NCBI GenBank assembly: GCA_900556485.1
Contig: USOX01000003.1
Span: 62,001 to 126,000, forward strand
From: an uncultured Dysgonomonas sp.
GTDB lineage: Bacteria; Bacteroidota; Bacteroidia; Bacteroidales; Dysgonomonadaceae
Direction of reading: 5' to 3'
Length of the DNA stretch: 64,000 bases
Shown: one piece after another, positions 1-9,299 of the stretch
Numbering within the stretch: the first letter of the stretch is position 1
How the letters are laid out: the number at the start of each line of letters is the position of its first letter
Made by a program: the position numbers and the translations under genes
Notes under the pieces: generated by a model
Database searches by the model: none
Told to the model about the DNA's origin: nothing
The model's input: only the letters and a program-made list of their open reading frames with translations

Positions 1-2306
1 GTACTGCGGTTTCCATCACCCCAGATACGAAGGTCGTGTAGATTTGTCAACACAAAGTCTTTACCTTCAGTTGCTGTTGTTTCAGAGTTAACCGAACATG
101 TTACAGCTACATCACCACCGGTAGCATTTGTCAACAATGCGCCATCAGATGCTCTCAACAACGATACTTTGAAGAATCCTGATACAATGTTGTTCATACG
201 TCCATGGTCTCCCAACGAAGTAATTGAAATCATAGCAGGTTGGTCAACTATAGTACCGGCACAACTCAACAATGTACTTTCGAAGCTTATATTAGCATCA
301 TTGATAGCATGTATTTTGCTGAAATCTACAACTACAGTCTTAGGCAATTCGTAACGAGTATCGCTTAAAGTCTTCACATTAAATGTTCCTGTTTTAGCAC
401 CTTTTGCAATCACAAGACGAGGAGCAACTCCCATATCGAAGTCTAATGCATCAGCAGTTCCTTTTCCGTAATTTCCTTCTATTACAATATCAGAACCTGT
501 AGCATTTACTAACTCTTCGCCACTAGTTTTGAAGATACCCAATTCGTATACCACATCTTGTTTATCTTCTTGTCCATCCAATGTGCTAACCATCTTAACC
601 AATACTTCCTGATCTTCGATTGTACCTACACCTATTGGTTTTACCAGATAGCTCTGACTTACATTAGCTAAACGCATTTCGAACAGTTTGCGGCCTTCCA
701 TCAAGTTATTAGCCTTGATAGGCACTTCTACATCTTGTTTGATCATATAGCGTGTTGCACCATCGTTAGCAGGAACGAAAGATAAGCTACCTTTTACCGG
801 TGTATAGTTGTTAGTTTCTGTAGCAGTACCTTCTTTAGTGTTATACTCTACTGTTACCGGTACAGGCACGCCTTGTTCAGTTGTAGAATATCCTGTTAAT
901 GTTACAGTAAAGAATGCTGTAGTATATCCGTTTACTGGTTTGTTGATTCTTACATCAGATACATAAATACCATGACCAAGTTTAACAAGGCGGTTGTTCA
1001 TTCCTTTGAAAAGGATATCACCGCTTGAAGTAAAGTTTACATCATCAAACATACTCAGACGATCTTCGGTAGCCTGACGGTCGAACAACGTTTCACCCAT
1101 ATTAGAGATCATGCATACACGGCCGGTAGCAGTACTTGCCAGGAATGTTCCATTTGAGCTTATCTGAGTCCTGTCGAAATTTCCATCAGTTGATTTTTGA
1201 TAAATCTGACGGCCATCTTTTGCCAGCCCGATAATAGTACCTCTTCCACGATCAGAGTCAAATCCTACAACTACCGATTCTCCTGTTACAGGATCCATAC
1301 CCATTCCTGAGATTCTTCCATTCAGGATATATTTCTGAAGGTCAGTACCATCGCTACGTAGCAACGAATAGTAGCATTTATATCCGCCATTACCACCTAC
1401 AAGTACATTTCCGTTATTTGCGATAAACAGATGATCAAGAGTTGATAATTCTGTTACCGGAACTATTTCTTTATTAAATACGATATCTCCTTCAGCTCTG
1501 ATCTTCAAGATACGTCCTCCGGCAGAAACACTATTTCCGATAAGGAAGATATGATCGTCAGGAGAAGTTACCAATTTGTTGATATGGAATCCTCTGTCAG
1601 GAAGGTTAGTTACAAAGAAAGGTTTTCCTTTGTGGTCGATACGTACTACCGAAGCCAAAGCTCCGTCTTCGCCCGAAAATGCAGCATGTACATATTCAGT
1701 AGAGCTTCCTAATACTTCGAAGCCTACACATGGTCCACCTTCGTCAGAAACGAATTTGTAAACAACACGTCCTTTCGAATCCACTTTACCAAGCATACCT
1801 GCTCTCAAGCCACCTGTTTTTGGTTCAAATCCACCTAGAATAAGGCTTCCGTCTCTCAATACTTTTCCGCAGTAAAGATCACTTCCATCTTCTCCTAAGT
1901 AAACATCTGTTACAACATTACCTGTATTATCTACAACTACGGCACGTCCCGCAACGCGGTTTGTTTTCTTTTTCAATATCAGAGCCGGAGCTTGTCCGAT
2001 AATCAATATTCTGTTATTATCTATATAGTAAACATTATTTACTGTTGTAAACCCTGTAGGCAGGCTGCGCGAGTATAATATCTCTCCTTCGCGTTTGATC
2101 CACGATACAGTAGTTACTTCATCTTTGTTGCCTACCAAAACAACTTCGCCTCCCGATGCAGGACACATATGCTGATACTGCACACCTTCTCCATAAGTCC
2201 TGTCATACACTACAGGCATGTATTGAGCGTTGGCTTTGCTAACAAAAAGACCAATTAAAAGAACACAGATTAGCAGACTTCTGTATATATTCCCTTTGTA
2301 ATTCAT
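1..2306 (-). CDS. secreted beta-propeller / Calx-beta repeat protein (C-terminus beyond window edge)
   Basis: The reading frame is open from an ATG at 2306 to the left edge, giving at least 768 residues. It starts with a signal peptide (residues 1-27, ending VSKANA). Residues about 30-430 contain repeated short beta-rich blades with motifs such as GGFEP, VVVGFDSD and LFKGMNN, which suggests a beta-propeller. From about residue 454 there is a good Calx-beta repeat (VEYNTKEGTATE followed by LSFVPAND and an acidic strand). Two weaker copies follow near residues 600 and 710. Calx-beta domains occur in large extracellular adhesins. The gene is the last visible member of fimbrial locus A, 17 bp after the OmpA-type gene, so it may be a fimbria-associated adhesin or surface protein. 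The missing C-terminus would show whether it carries a type IX sorting domain. Confidence 0.85.
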   Translation of the reverse strand, partial: MNYKGNIYRSLLICVLLIGLFVSKANAQYMPVVYDRTYGEGVQYQHMCPASGGEVVLVGNKDEVTTVSWIKREGEILYSRSLPTGFTTVNNVYYIDNNRILIIGQAPALILKKKTNRVAGRAVVVDNTGNVVTDVYLGEDGSDLYCGKVLRDGSLILGGFEPKTGGLRAGMLGKVDSKGRVVYKFVSDEGGPCVGFEVLGSSTEYVHAAFSGEDGALASVVRIDHKGKPFFVTNLPDRGFHINKLVTSPDDHIFLIGNSVSAGGRILKIRAEGDIVFNKEIVPVTELSTLDHLFIANNGNVLVGGNGGYKCYYSLLRSDGTDLQKYILNGRISGMGMDPVTGESVVVGFDSDRGRGTIIGLAKDGRQIYQKSTDGNFDRTQISSNGTFLASTATGRVCMISNMGETLFDRQATEDRLSMFDDVNFTSSGDILFKGMNNRLVKLGHGIYVSDVRINKPVNGYTTAFFTVTLTGYSTTEQGVPVPVTVEYNTKEGTATETNNYTPVKGSLSFVPANDGATRYMIKQDVEVPIKANNLMEGRKLFEMRLANVSQSYLVKPIGVGTIEDQEVLVKMVSTLDGQEDKQDVVYELGIFKTSGEELVNATGSDIVIEGNYGKGTADALDFDMGVAPRLVIAKGAKTGTFNVKTLSDTRYELPKTVVVDFSKIHAINDANISFESTLLSCAGTIVDQPAMISITSLGDHGRMNNIVSGFFKVSLLRASDGALLTNATGGDVAVTCSVNSETTATEGKDFVLTNLHDLRIWGDGNRS

Positions 2307-2323
2307 TGTATAATATTTATTTG

Positions 2324-4273
2324 TTATTTAATTATTGCTTTTATATCTACTCGTCTGGCTTTACGGTTGAGCCATATACGATGGCTCCATTGTGTATAGG
2401 TATTACCCGGCGAATCGTTGAAAACCGACATAAAGCCATTTTCTCCATTGGCTGTGGTAGAACCCTTACCTGTAACCCTTGCCTCTGCTTTTATTCCTTG
2501 TTGCCTCAACCAACTAGCTACTGCTTCTGCTCTCTTCTTAGAAAGGTTGTGGTTATAATTAGCAGTTCCCATTTCGTCAGCATAACCATCGATAACTAAT
2601 GATTCGATGCTCTTGAAATCTGTATCGGCAAGCCAGGCTTTTAATTCGTCAATAGCATTTTTTTGCAGTTCCGATTTATCAAAATCAAAATACACACTAA
2701 GCATAGAGTCCGATGTGTATCCGCTATACGAAGGCAATAATTCCGATTTAGGAGCATTATGATCTCCTTCATTATTTACCAGGCTGATAGCACCACTGGA
2801 TATGGCATTAGTTTCTGACATACCATATATATTATTGCGTTTTGCAAACTGAGTATTTCTTTTGAAAACGTAAACATCATCTTTTGTACCCCTGTTGCGG
2901 TCAGATACTATATATCCTCTATTTTTGTCAATTCTCAACATACTGAAATCGTTAGACACAGTATTTACAGGATAATCGTAATGTACAAGACTACCATTCA
3001 ATACATTTCCGTTTTCGTATGTGATACCATAGATATCATATCCACCAAAGCCTACATGTCCGTTTGATGAGAAAACAAGCATATTATCATAAATAGCAGG
3101 ACATATTTCATCTCCTTCGGTATTTATTTGTGGTCCCATGTTGATAGGAGATCCCCATTGTTTGGCTGTATTATCCCAATGTACAACATAGATATCATAT
3201 CCCCCATATCCACCTTCCATATCGGAAGCAAACAAGATAGAACGGTTGTTATTGAAAATAAACGGATGTGCATATGAAGCACCTTCTTGTTGAGGAAATG
3301 CAAATTTGAACGCTGTCCATCCTTTGCGTTTCTTATCAAATTCAGAATAACGAAGCTTAGTCTGATAAGCATTTATTCCGCTCGATGACATTTCTATTTG
3401 CTCACCTTTATCATAAGATACCTCTGTAACCACCATCTTAGTCATATCGTTGGAGAACGACATAGGACCATTCTGTAGGTCGATAGGAATCATATGTAAT
3501 AAAGGTTTTGTATTTTTTTTCTTTTTAGACTTGGATTTTGATTTCCTTTTCGATTTCGACTTAGCTTTCTCTTTTGCCTCTTTTGTATTAGCATTTATGG
3601 CATATTCCGAATTTTCGTCTAATGAATAATAGCGCGTACGATGGTAGAATTTCTTATTCGGATCGTGGAATCGACTATTACTTGTAGCATAGAAATATTC
3701 GTTTTTCATCTTACCTACCCAGAATTCCGAGAATGGAGTATTCATTTTATCTAAACGCTCTATCTCAAATTCGGGAGTACCTACAGGCATAAAACCATCT
3801 TCGTAGCTCAATGCATGTAATATATTCAAGTAACGTTGATCTTGTCTGAAAATATCTTTATAAGCATAATCTCTCGATATTCTGATAGCCTCCAATTTAC
3901 GGCCCGAATAACGCAATGCATCCAGATAATTACATATATCTACCGATGTAAACAAGTCTTCATTAGTTTGCATAGCTATCTCATAATGAGGAATAGCCGA
4001 AACATAATCCAGCAATGTGAGGTACAACCTTGCTGCCTTTAAATGAAGAATAGCCGAATACGTCTCTGTTTTTGCGTCTTTTAACGCCGATTCGTAAAGC
4101 TCCATTGCTTTATCGAAATCTTGTTCTACAAATTTACGGTCAGCTTTTTGCTCTGTCTTACGTGCCTTATTATCAAGCTTGCTCTGCGCCACATCCTGAG
4201 AATAAGCGTTTACAGAAAGCGCTGCCAGTAAGAACATTGACAAAAAACGTAATTTTACTTTCCTGTTTATCAT
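2324..4273 (-). CDS. TPR / PD40 beta-propeller / OmpA-domain envelope protein
   Basis: This 649-residue protein has a signal peptide (1-25, ending NAYSQ) and then a TPR-like helical region (about 30-160, FDKAMELYESALKDA). A Lys/Ser-rich linker lies near 231-257. A PD40/WD40-like propeller (about 260-480) shows SILFASDMEGGYGGYDIY and a second GGYDIYG blade. The C-terminal OmpA domain (about 525-635) has VYFDFDKSELQKNA and NLSKKRAEAV, the peptidoglycan-binding signature. The domain order resembles PorE of the type IX secretion system and SprE-like proteins, but no lipobox is visible and the gene sits in a fimbrial operon between DUF3575 and Calx-beta genes. A role in tying the fimbrial or secretion machinery to peptidoglycan is inferred. 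Confidence 0.85.
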   Translation of the reverse strand: MINRKVKLRFLSMFLLAALSVNAYSQDVAQSKLDNKARKTEQKADRKFVEQDFDKAMELYESALKDAKTETYSAILHLKAARLYLTLLDYVSAIPHYEIAMQTNEDLFTSVDICNYLDALRYSGRKLEAIRISRDYAYKDIFRQDQRYLNILHALSYEDGFMPVGTPEFEIERLDKMNTPFSEFWVGKMKNEYFYATSNSRFHDPNKKFYHRTRYYSLDENSEYAINANTKEAKEKAKSKSKRKSKSKSKKKKNTKPLLHMIPIDLQNGPMSFSNDMTKMVVTEVSYDKGEQIEMSSSGINAYQTKLRYSEFDKKRKGWTAFKFAFPQQEGASYAHPFIFNNNRSILFASDMEGGYGGYDIYVVHWDNTAKQWGSPINMGPQINTEGDEICPAIYDNMLVFSSNGHVGFGGYDIYGITYENGNVLNGSLVHYDYPVNTVSNDFSMLRIDKNRGYIVSDRNRGTKDDVYVFKRNTQFAKRNNIYGMSETNAISSGAISLVNNEGDHNAPKSELLPSYSGYTSDSMLSVYFDFDKSELQKNAIDELKAWLADTDFKSIESLVIDGYADEMGTANYNHNLSKKRAEAVASWLRQQGIKAEARVTGKGSTTANGENGFMSVFNDSPGNTYTQWSHRIWLNRKARRVDIKAIIK

Positions 4274-4292
4274 TGTTTTTAGATATTATTAT

Positions 4293-4892
4293 TTATCTGA
4301 ATATATTATACACTAAGTGGATACCAAACTTAGTAGGCCCTACATAACCTTTGGTTTTCTTTCTCTCTAATGGGAATTTTGCAAACTCTCCTCCTAATTC
4401 GAATTTGTCGTACTGAAGGTGTGCATATCCTATCCCTGCATTAACATCGAGACGGAAACGCTCAGACAGGTAAAATTTATATCCGAAAGATGCTCCGGCA
4501 GATACTCCCCATCCCCTTCTCCTATAGTTGGTTTTATTTTCATCTCCTCTGTCGAGACCGATATTAAAGTTACCAGCCATAGCATAAGGCCCTACATAAA
4601 ATCCATCAAACATGTCGTGAGTATAATAATATTGGGGATTGATATAGTATCTAAGATCGACACTACCGATCAATGCCCTGAACACTTCTTCTTTCTTTTT
4701 GAACATATAAGGAGCCCACAGAATATCTCCGTTGAGCGTAAATTGCCGTCCCAGTGTCCATTCCACACCAATATTAGGTGTTCCGGTCAGTATAAGAGGA
4801 GCATTGGTTTTTATAGCCTGTGCGTCGGCTGTGGAGCTGAAGGCTACAAGCAAAACCATGCAACTTAGTATGTTCCGTAAAAAACGTTTCAT
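4293..4892 (-). CDS. DUF3575 outer-membrane beta-barrel protein (locus A)
   Basis: This 199-residue protein has a signal peptide (1-24, ending STADA) followed by alternating hydrophobic and aromatic strands typical of a small outer-membrane barrel. The opening AIKTNAPLILTGTPNIGVEW and the closing GPTKFGIHLVYNIF with a terminal aromatic residue match the DUF3575 family, which recurs in Bacteroidales fimbrial operons. It lies 28 bp downstream of the FimB/Mfa2-type anchor gene and 19 bp upstream of the OmpA-type gene, so it is probably co-transcribed with them. Locus B has its own DUF3575 gene at 18080-18652. The biochemical role is unknown; the context suggests assembly or outer-membrane anchoring of the fimbria. 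Confidence 0.8.
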   Translation of the reverse strand: MKRFLRNILSCMVLLVAFSSTADAQAIKTNAPLILTGTPNIGVEWTLGRQFTLNGDILWAPYMFKKKEEVFRALIGSVDLRYYINPQYYYTHDMFDGFYVGPYAMAGNFNIGLDRGDENKTNYRRRGWGVSAGASFGYKFYLSERFRLDVNAGIGYAHLQYDKFELGGEFAKFPLERKKTKGYVGPTKFGIHLVYNIFR

Positions 4893-4920
4893 TTGCTTTA
4901 TTGTGTTTAGTTGTTATTCT

Positions 4921-5931
4921 TTACATTTCTATTCCTCCACCTCCAGGAGTTTTATCTTTTTCTTTCTCTACAGACGTATCCCAATCCAAAGGATCACCCA
5001 ATTGTAATATCTGTACATTATTTCCATCTATAGTAACTAACAGTGTTTCATTCATATGAAGTATACGAGGCAAGCCCGTAGTCCTGTCAGTCATACTTGT
5101 ATTGAAGGTATGTATAGGATTACCGCTGGCATCCCTGAAAGTGAATGCAAAATGAATTGGCTCCATAGAACTTCCTTCTTCCGACAAATCCGGTGAAGGA
5201 AAGAAATAGGAGTCAAACCCAAAATCGAAACCTGTATAAGGATTCTCGTACAACTGAGGGGTAAGGAACATCTCATCTGTAGCCTCTTCCCTCGACGAAC
5301 GTGTATAAGTGGAATCTGTAATATGAGAAAGATATTGGGTTGTACCTATACCCCCTGCTATTACATCTATAGAATGTATATTACTATATGTAAGATTCGA
5401 GTCTATATTTGTCATATTTTTGAAAGCCACACATATACGTCCTACATATTTAGTTTCGAACCATGCTGTATCTGTAATTACAGGCCCAGGATAGTGTATA
5501 TATGGTTTCATTGTATCGAGCAAGATGATAGAAGGTTCTTTATAATAGTTACCTTCTTTCTTTAAAGTAAATCTTGCATTACTGTATGCGTTTGTTTCCG
5601 CAAATTCAACTCCATATGTGTCTGTTAAGCAGAAAACTGAATGTTCTCCGGGGAAAAGTTTGAAATTAAAGTTACCTACCCTTATACGGGCGTTATCTTG
5701 GAAAGGAAGAGATGAACTACGCTCCTTTTCCAGAGTACTGTTATTGTAAATAAGGATATTTATATCATCTATTTTGTATGTATCCGTCCTCTTATTCACA
5801 TCAACCTTAGGAACATACACTACATAGTTGGTTTCATCGTCGAAGTAATCGTAAGTGCACGACGACACGAAACACATGCATACCAAAAGGATGCTAATGT
5901 AAAGGGTTCCTGTGTATTTTAATTTTGTCAT
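4921..5931 (-). CDS. FimB/Mfa2-family fimbrial anchor lipoprotein (locus A)
   Basis: The 336-residue product starts with a lipoprotein signal (CFVSSC, lipidated Cys at about residue 25). A two-domain beta-sandwich follows, with the strand pattern of FimB/Mfa2 anchors (DINILIYNNSTL, GNFNFKLFPGEHSVFCLTD, a DPLDWD strand near the C-terminus). In Porphyromonas gingivalis, Mfa2 and FimB anchor fimbriae at the outer membrane and limit their length. It follows the pilin gene 6056-7321 by 124 bp, and that gap contains a perfect hairpin. The tail ends in a Gly-rich TPGGGG stretch. The family assignment rests on context and fold pattern rather than a close match I can recite. Confidence 0.75.
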   Translation of the reverse strand: MTKLKYTGTLYISILLVCMCFVSSCTYDYFDDETNYVVYVPKVDVNKRTDTYKIDDINILIYNNSTLEKERSSSLPFQDNARIRVGNFNFKLFPGEHSVFCLTDTYGVEFAETNAYSNARFTLKKEGNYYKEPSIILLDTMKPYIHYPGPVITDTAWFETKYVGRICVAFKNMTNIDSNLTYSNIHSIDVIAGGIGTTQYLSHITDSTYTRSSREEATDEMFLTPQLYENPYTGFDFGFDSYFFPSPDLSEEGSSMEPIHFAFTFRDASGNPIHTFNTSMTDRTTGLPRILHMNETLLVTIDGNNVQILQLGDPLDWDTSVEKEKDKTPGGGGIEM

Positions 5932-5988
5932 TGTTATTTTGTGCTAGTGAAGATAAGCTTCAGTTCGGGACATACTCCTCTCAGGTAA

Positions 5989-6012
5989 AGTTCCGGACAG
6001 TTGTCCGGAACT
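5989..6012 (-). promoter_or_regulatory. perfect hairpin between pilin and anchor genes (locus A)
   Basis: An 11-bp perfect stem (AGTTCCGGACA / TGTCCGGAACT) closes on a 2-nt centre in the 124-bp gap between the pilin stop and the anchor start. There is no good U-run after it on the minus strand. It may therefore act as an RNA stabiliser or processing barrier that leaves more pilin than anchor message, rather than as a full terminator. A matching hairpin lies at the same place in locus B. Confidence 0.65.
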
Positions 6013-6055
6013 CCACACTAAGGGATTATATGTATTTGTTAATTAAGAGCTTATA

Positions 6056-7321
6056 TTAGATCTCTTTATGTGTACTTTCTACAACAGAATTCCAGTCTTC
6101 CGGAGTTCCAAGTGTAATTTCCAATCCACCTTCTGTTCCTGGTCCGTCAGGATTGTCTGGTCCACCTGGAGATGTTATAGTCAGATTTACTTCACGGATA
6201 ATATTAGGAGTAAATACGCCTTCAATAAGACCCGACCAATATATATTAGTTGGAGCAGTTGTTTTAGTAACACCATCGCTCAAAGTATAATTAGCCGGAG
6301 CCTTTGCACTAAGTACAATAAAATATTTTCTTGCATTATCAGCATTGGCACTAGGAAGTTTATTTTCTGCTCTTGTTTGATTAGGCAATACCATAATATC
6401 GCGCCATAGAGTAAAATTAGCATCCAAAATTTGAACCGCTCCTCCATTAGTATTTTTATACCCTGAAGCTGGATTTGCACTCAAGAAAGTATTAGCTCCT
6501 GTAGCAGCTACCATTATACGGTTATCATCAGATGCTGTATTGAAAATACCTCCACCGAAAGCAGGAGTCTGAGTTTTAAGACCGAATCCTACCGGCATTC
6601 TGTGAATTACAATAAAGTTATCCGCTTCAGCAAAATCTACAGTACTCAAAGCTGGATGTTTTTTGTGAATTCTTACACGCATCATCGCTACTTCACGCTT
6701 CAATCCTAGTGTACCACCCAATGTATTTACTACACCTTCTGTGATTGTTACATCTTGAGCATAAGCAGTAAATATTTCAGTAGGAGGAGAATATGGTTTA
6801 TCTCCGGCTTCGAAAGTATGATTTGCCGGGAAAGCAGACGGATTCAAATCCATCATTACTTGTGAATTTACTTTCTTTCCGACTACATTAAAGCGAGTGA
6901 AATCAGTTTTTGTTACACCACCATCAAGTGACATAGCCATCTTTTCGGTTGCCGACACATTTAAGTTTGCCACCACAGCTAAATCATAAGTACCTACAGG
7001 GATATCATTCCAAGAGAATTTTTTATCTGCTTTAGCAGCAATTTCTGCACCTGTCAAACGATATGAATAAGCAATATCTCCGTCAACAGCACCAACTCCT
7101 TTTTTATATAGGAAAATTTGCACTTCTTTAATATTATCCCAACTAGTAATAGGGATCATTCCATCTGTAGCTGCTGCTTTTTTTCCCGCATCTTCAAGCT
7201 CTATGTTAAAAGCCAATGAACCAGCTCCTGCGGTTGTTTGATCTGTGTTTTGGTTTTCGTCGCTACTACATGCTGTGAAAAGCAACGCAGCAGTAGCCAG
7301 ACTAATAAAAATCTTCTTCAT
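6056..7321 (-). CDS. fimbrillin (Mfa1/FimA-like major pilin), locus A
   Basis: This 421-residue lipoprotein precursor has a lipobox (LLFTACSSDEN, Cys at about residue 18), an acidic spacer and a two-domain beta-sandwich of the type V pilin kind. Fimbrillin features include the early SLAFNIELED strand, WDNIKEVQIFLYKKG, the conserved REVAMMRVRIHKK segment and an EVNLTITSPGG strand followed by a final EDWNSVV strand. In this family the lipidated N-terminal strand is cut off outside the cell and replaced by the donor strand of the next subunit. Here the likely cut region carries Lys residues (AGKKAAAT) rather than the Arg used by gingipains. It is the first gene of locus A, with a 468-bp spacer before it that probably holds the promoter. 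Confidence 0.85.
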   Translation of the reverse strand: MKKIFISLATAALLFTACSSDENQNTDQTTAGAGSLAFNIELEDAGKKAAATDGMIPITSWDNIKEVQIFLYKKGVGAVDGDIAYSYRLTGAEIAAKADKKFSWNDIPVGTYDLAVVANLNVSATEKMAMSLDGGVTKTDFTRFNVVGKKVNSQVMMDLNPSAFPANHTFEAGDKPYSPPTEIFTAYAQDVTITEGVVNTLGGTLGLKREVAMMRVRIHKKHPALSTVDFAEADNFIVIHRMPVGFGLKTQTPAFGGGIFNTASDDNRIMVAATGANTFLSANPASGYKNTNGGAVQILDANFTLWRDIMVLPNQTRAENKLPSANADNARKYFIVLSAKAPANYTLSDGVTKTTAPTNIYWSGLIEGVFTPNIIREVNLTITSPGGPDNPDGPGTEGGLEITLGTPEDWNSVVESTHKEI

Positions 7322-7789
7322 TTGTTAAATAAATTAAGTTAAACTATATCATAAGTAGTGAAACAATGTAACTTCTGGTAGTATTATATGTTTTATATAC
7401 TTATAATATTCAGATTTAGTTTGTTAATACCGTTTTGTCAAAAATTTTGTGAATATTTAAAAAACTTTTTTTGTTGTAATTTGTTATTATTATTAATTAT
7501 GACCTAACTTTACAATTCTTAGGTAATCGAACGCTTTCTAATGCTTTTAAAACCGCTACAAACTTAGGTTAATAAACGCTAACAGTACTTATTTATAATT
7601 ACCCCTGATTTCACAATTCTGACATTTATTCACTAAAAATATGTTTATTACTTATTCCTTCAATTGACAAAGCTTAACACATGAGCATCCATCAGCCTGA
7701 TTCTAAATAGAATACCTATAAAAAACAGCATAAGCGAAATTTTCCACTTATGCTGCTATATCGTAGTACAGGTAACAGTTATCTGGTAT
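7322..7789. other. 468-bp spacer upstream of locus A
   Basis: No gene is visible. The spacer is A+T-rich and must hold the promoter of the leftward fimbrial operon. One minus-strand TAnnTTTG box (TAAGTTTG, plus coordinates 7559-7566) is present without a clear -33 box. Near it the heptamers ACCTAAC, CTTAGGT and CTTAGGT occur at about 7502, 7519 and 7563, a cluster that could be regulator binding sites. I found no flanking inverted repeats that would suggest an invertible promoter. Confidence 0.4.
7719..7755 (-). terminator. intrinsic terminator of the AraC gene
   Basis: On the minus strand a 9-bp stem (CAGCATAAG / CTTATGCTG) with a 12-nt loop is followed at once by a run of T. It lies 35 bp past the stop of the AraC gene 7790-8662. 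Confidence 0.75.
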
Positions 7790-8662
7790 CTATATATTCT
7801 TACTTTTCCTTAATTGACTTGGAGGCATCCCAAAATTGGATTTACAAAAATCGTTAAATTGCGACAATGAACTAAAATCATAATCATCGCATATCTGTTT
7901 TATCGTCTTATCACTACAATTTATTTCGTGAAGTATCTTATTTGCCTTCTGGCGTTTCATCCATTGATATGCCGGCACACCAAATGTTTTCTTAAAGTGC
8001 TTAATAAATCCGGAATGGCTATAATTAGACAACGCTGCCAGATCTTGCACTGTTTTTACCTTATTATAATTATTATATACAAATTCCGAAAAATTGGTAT
8101 CGCTACTCAATAAAGGATAGAAGAAATATGCTAATTCCTCCTTCGAATAATATACCCGCATCAGATAAAAGAATTCTTTCAATTTAAGTTCCAGAAAGTA
8201 ACGGCATTTCAGGCCATCCGATATATAAGAAGTAAGCCCGTTTATAAAACCTTCCACCTCTTTCTTAATATCCAGCAAATTAAACTTACCTTCCTGCTCC
8301 TTACATTTATCTTTATATCTGTTGAACAATTGCTCCAGGTTTACCCGGTCGCACAACTCCACTTTTTCACGCAGCCTGAATATCAGAATCGAGGCGTCTT
8401 CTTCTATCCGCGCAATATACTTACTACTAGATGGTAACAACAACATTTTGCCTTTTGATACTTTTTCATCGATATGTGTGTCATACGATATACTAAATTC
8501 TCCTTTCATCACTAACATAATTTTAGATTCAGAGATTGTGTTTTCCCTATCCCTGCCTTTTGGTATATTAAGAAATTCAATATTTGGTTTTGCATCTGGA
8601 TTGCTACTAACATCATCGTAATTTATACATGTTGCATGTTCATGAATGTCTACTATGCCCAT
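7790..8662 (-). CDS. AraC-family regulator, probable fimbrial locus regulator
   Basis: This 290-residue protein has an N-terminal cupin-like half (ISESKIMLVMKGEFSISYD, GKMLLLPSSSKYIARI) and a C-terminal AraC DNA-binding domain (about 190-288) with two helix-turn-helix units: VQDLAALSNYSHSGFIKHFK and IKQICDDYDFSSLSQFNDFC. It is clearly paralogous to the AraC protein at 26021-26890, sharing ISYG/ISYD, LCDR, the ISDGL/INDGL region, FKxTFGV and HEINCS. It sits between the two fimbrial loci, so control of one or both is a reasonable inference. The 637-bp upstream spacer and its own terminator indicate a single-gene transcript. Confidence 0.9.
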   Translation of the reverse strand: MGIVDIHEHATCINYDDVSSNPDAKPNIEFLNIPKGRDRENTISESKIMLVMKGEFSISYDTHIDEKVSKGKMLLLPSSSKYIARIEEDASILIFRLREKVELCDRVNLEQLFNRYKDKCKEQEGKFNLLDIKKEVEGFINGLTSYISDGLKCRYFLELKLKEFFYLMRVYYSKEELAYFFYPLLSSDTNFSEFVYNNYNKVKTVQDLAALSNYSHSGFIKHFKKTFGVPAYQWMKRQKANKILHEINCSDKTIKQICDDYDFSSLSQFNDFCKSNFGMPPSQLRKSKNI

Positions 8663-9299
8663 AATTTCATTTTATACAGTTATTCTTACTAATTGGTAAA
8701 GAATACCACATAAGGACAAGTCATACATTGATCAAATATAACTTCTGAATAAAAAATGGCAATTTTTTATTATAAATAAGAATATCCCCCTCCTTTATTA
8801 AAACGGACAGGTATATAACCGCATAGTCTCCTTATATATAAATATCTTCGTCTTATCCTTTAAGTATAGTATATGGTATCTTCGCTAATATAATTAATGT
8901 CGGTTTTTTTTCACATTAGTAGCATTCTTCACCTTACGCAAGTATTATGGTCGAGACAAATATATAACTAAATTTTCGATATAAACGTCATCTATAACAT
9001 TTATTTTTAAAAATTTAAATACATAGTTAATCAGGCAACTAATATTTTAAATTACAACACATTACAAATTAACCAATTAGTACAAAAACATCTTGATTAG
9101 ATATTATTTTAAGAAAAGAAAGGTAAAATATGTGAAATATTAGGCAAAATTAAATAAGCCATACTAAATCAGACAGATGTACTTTTGTAGAGTTAAGTAA
9201 GTATTGCACATCTTCACAGTCCAGACACTAAATTTACACAAAACCCTGAAGATGCATTAGCAAAGACAAAAATAATACTAAATAGTTGAGACGAAAGTT
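8663..9299. other. 637-bp divergent spacer, promoters only
   Basis: No coding region is visible in this very A+T-rich spacer between the AraC gene and the DUF3868-like gene. The only recognisable signal is a putative TAnnTTTG box at 9180-9187 for rightward transcription. Confidence 0.4.
9180..9187 (+). promoter_or_regulatory. putative Bacteroidetes -7 box
   Basis: TACTTTTG fits the TAnnTTTG -7 consensus of Bacteroidetes promoters. It lies about 113 bp before the start of the gene at 9300. No good -33 TTTG was found at the expected spacing. Confidence 0.35.

Noticed and set aside
7322..9299. Invertible promoter controlling fimbriae
   Set aside because: I looked for paired inverted repeats flanking a promoter in the spacers at 7322-7789 and 8663-9299 and found none long enough; no site-specific invertase gene is nearby.
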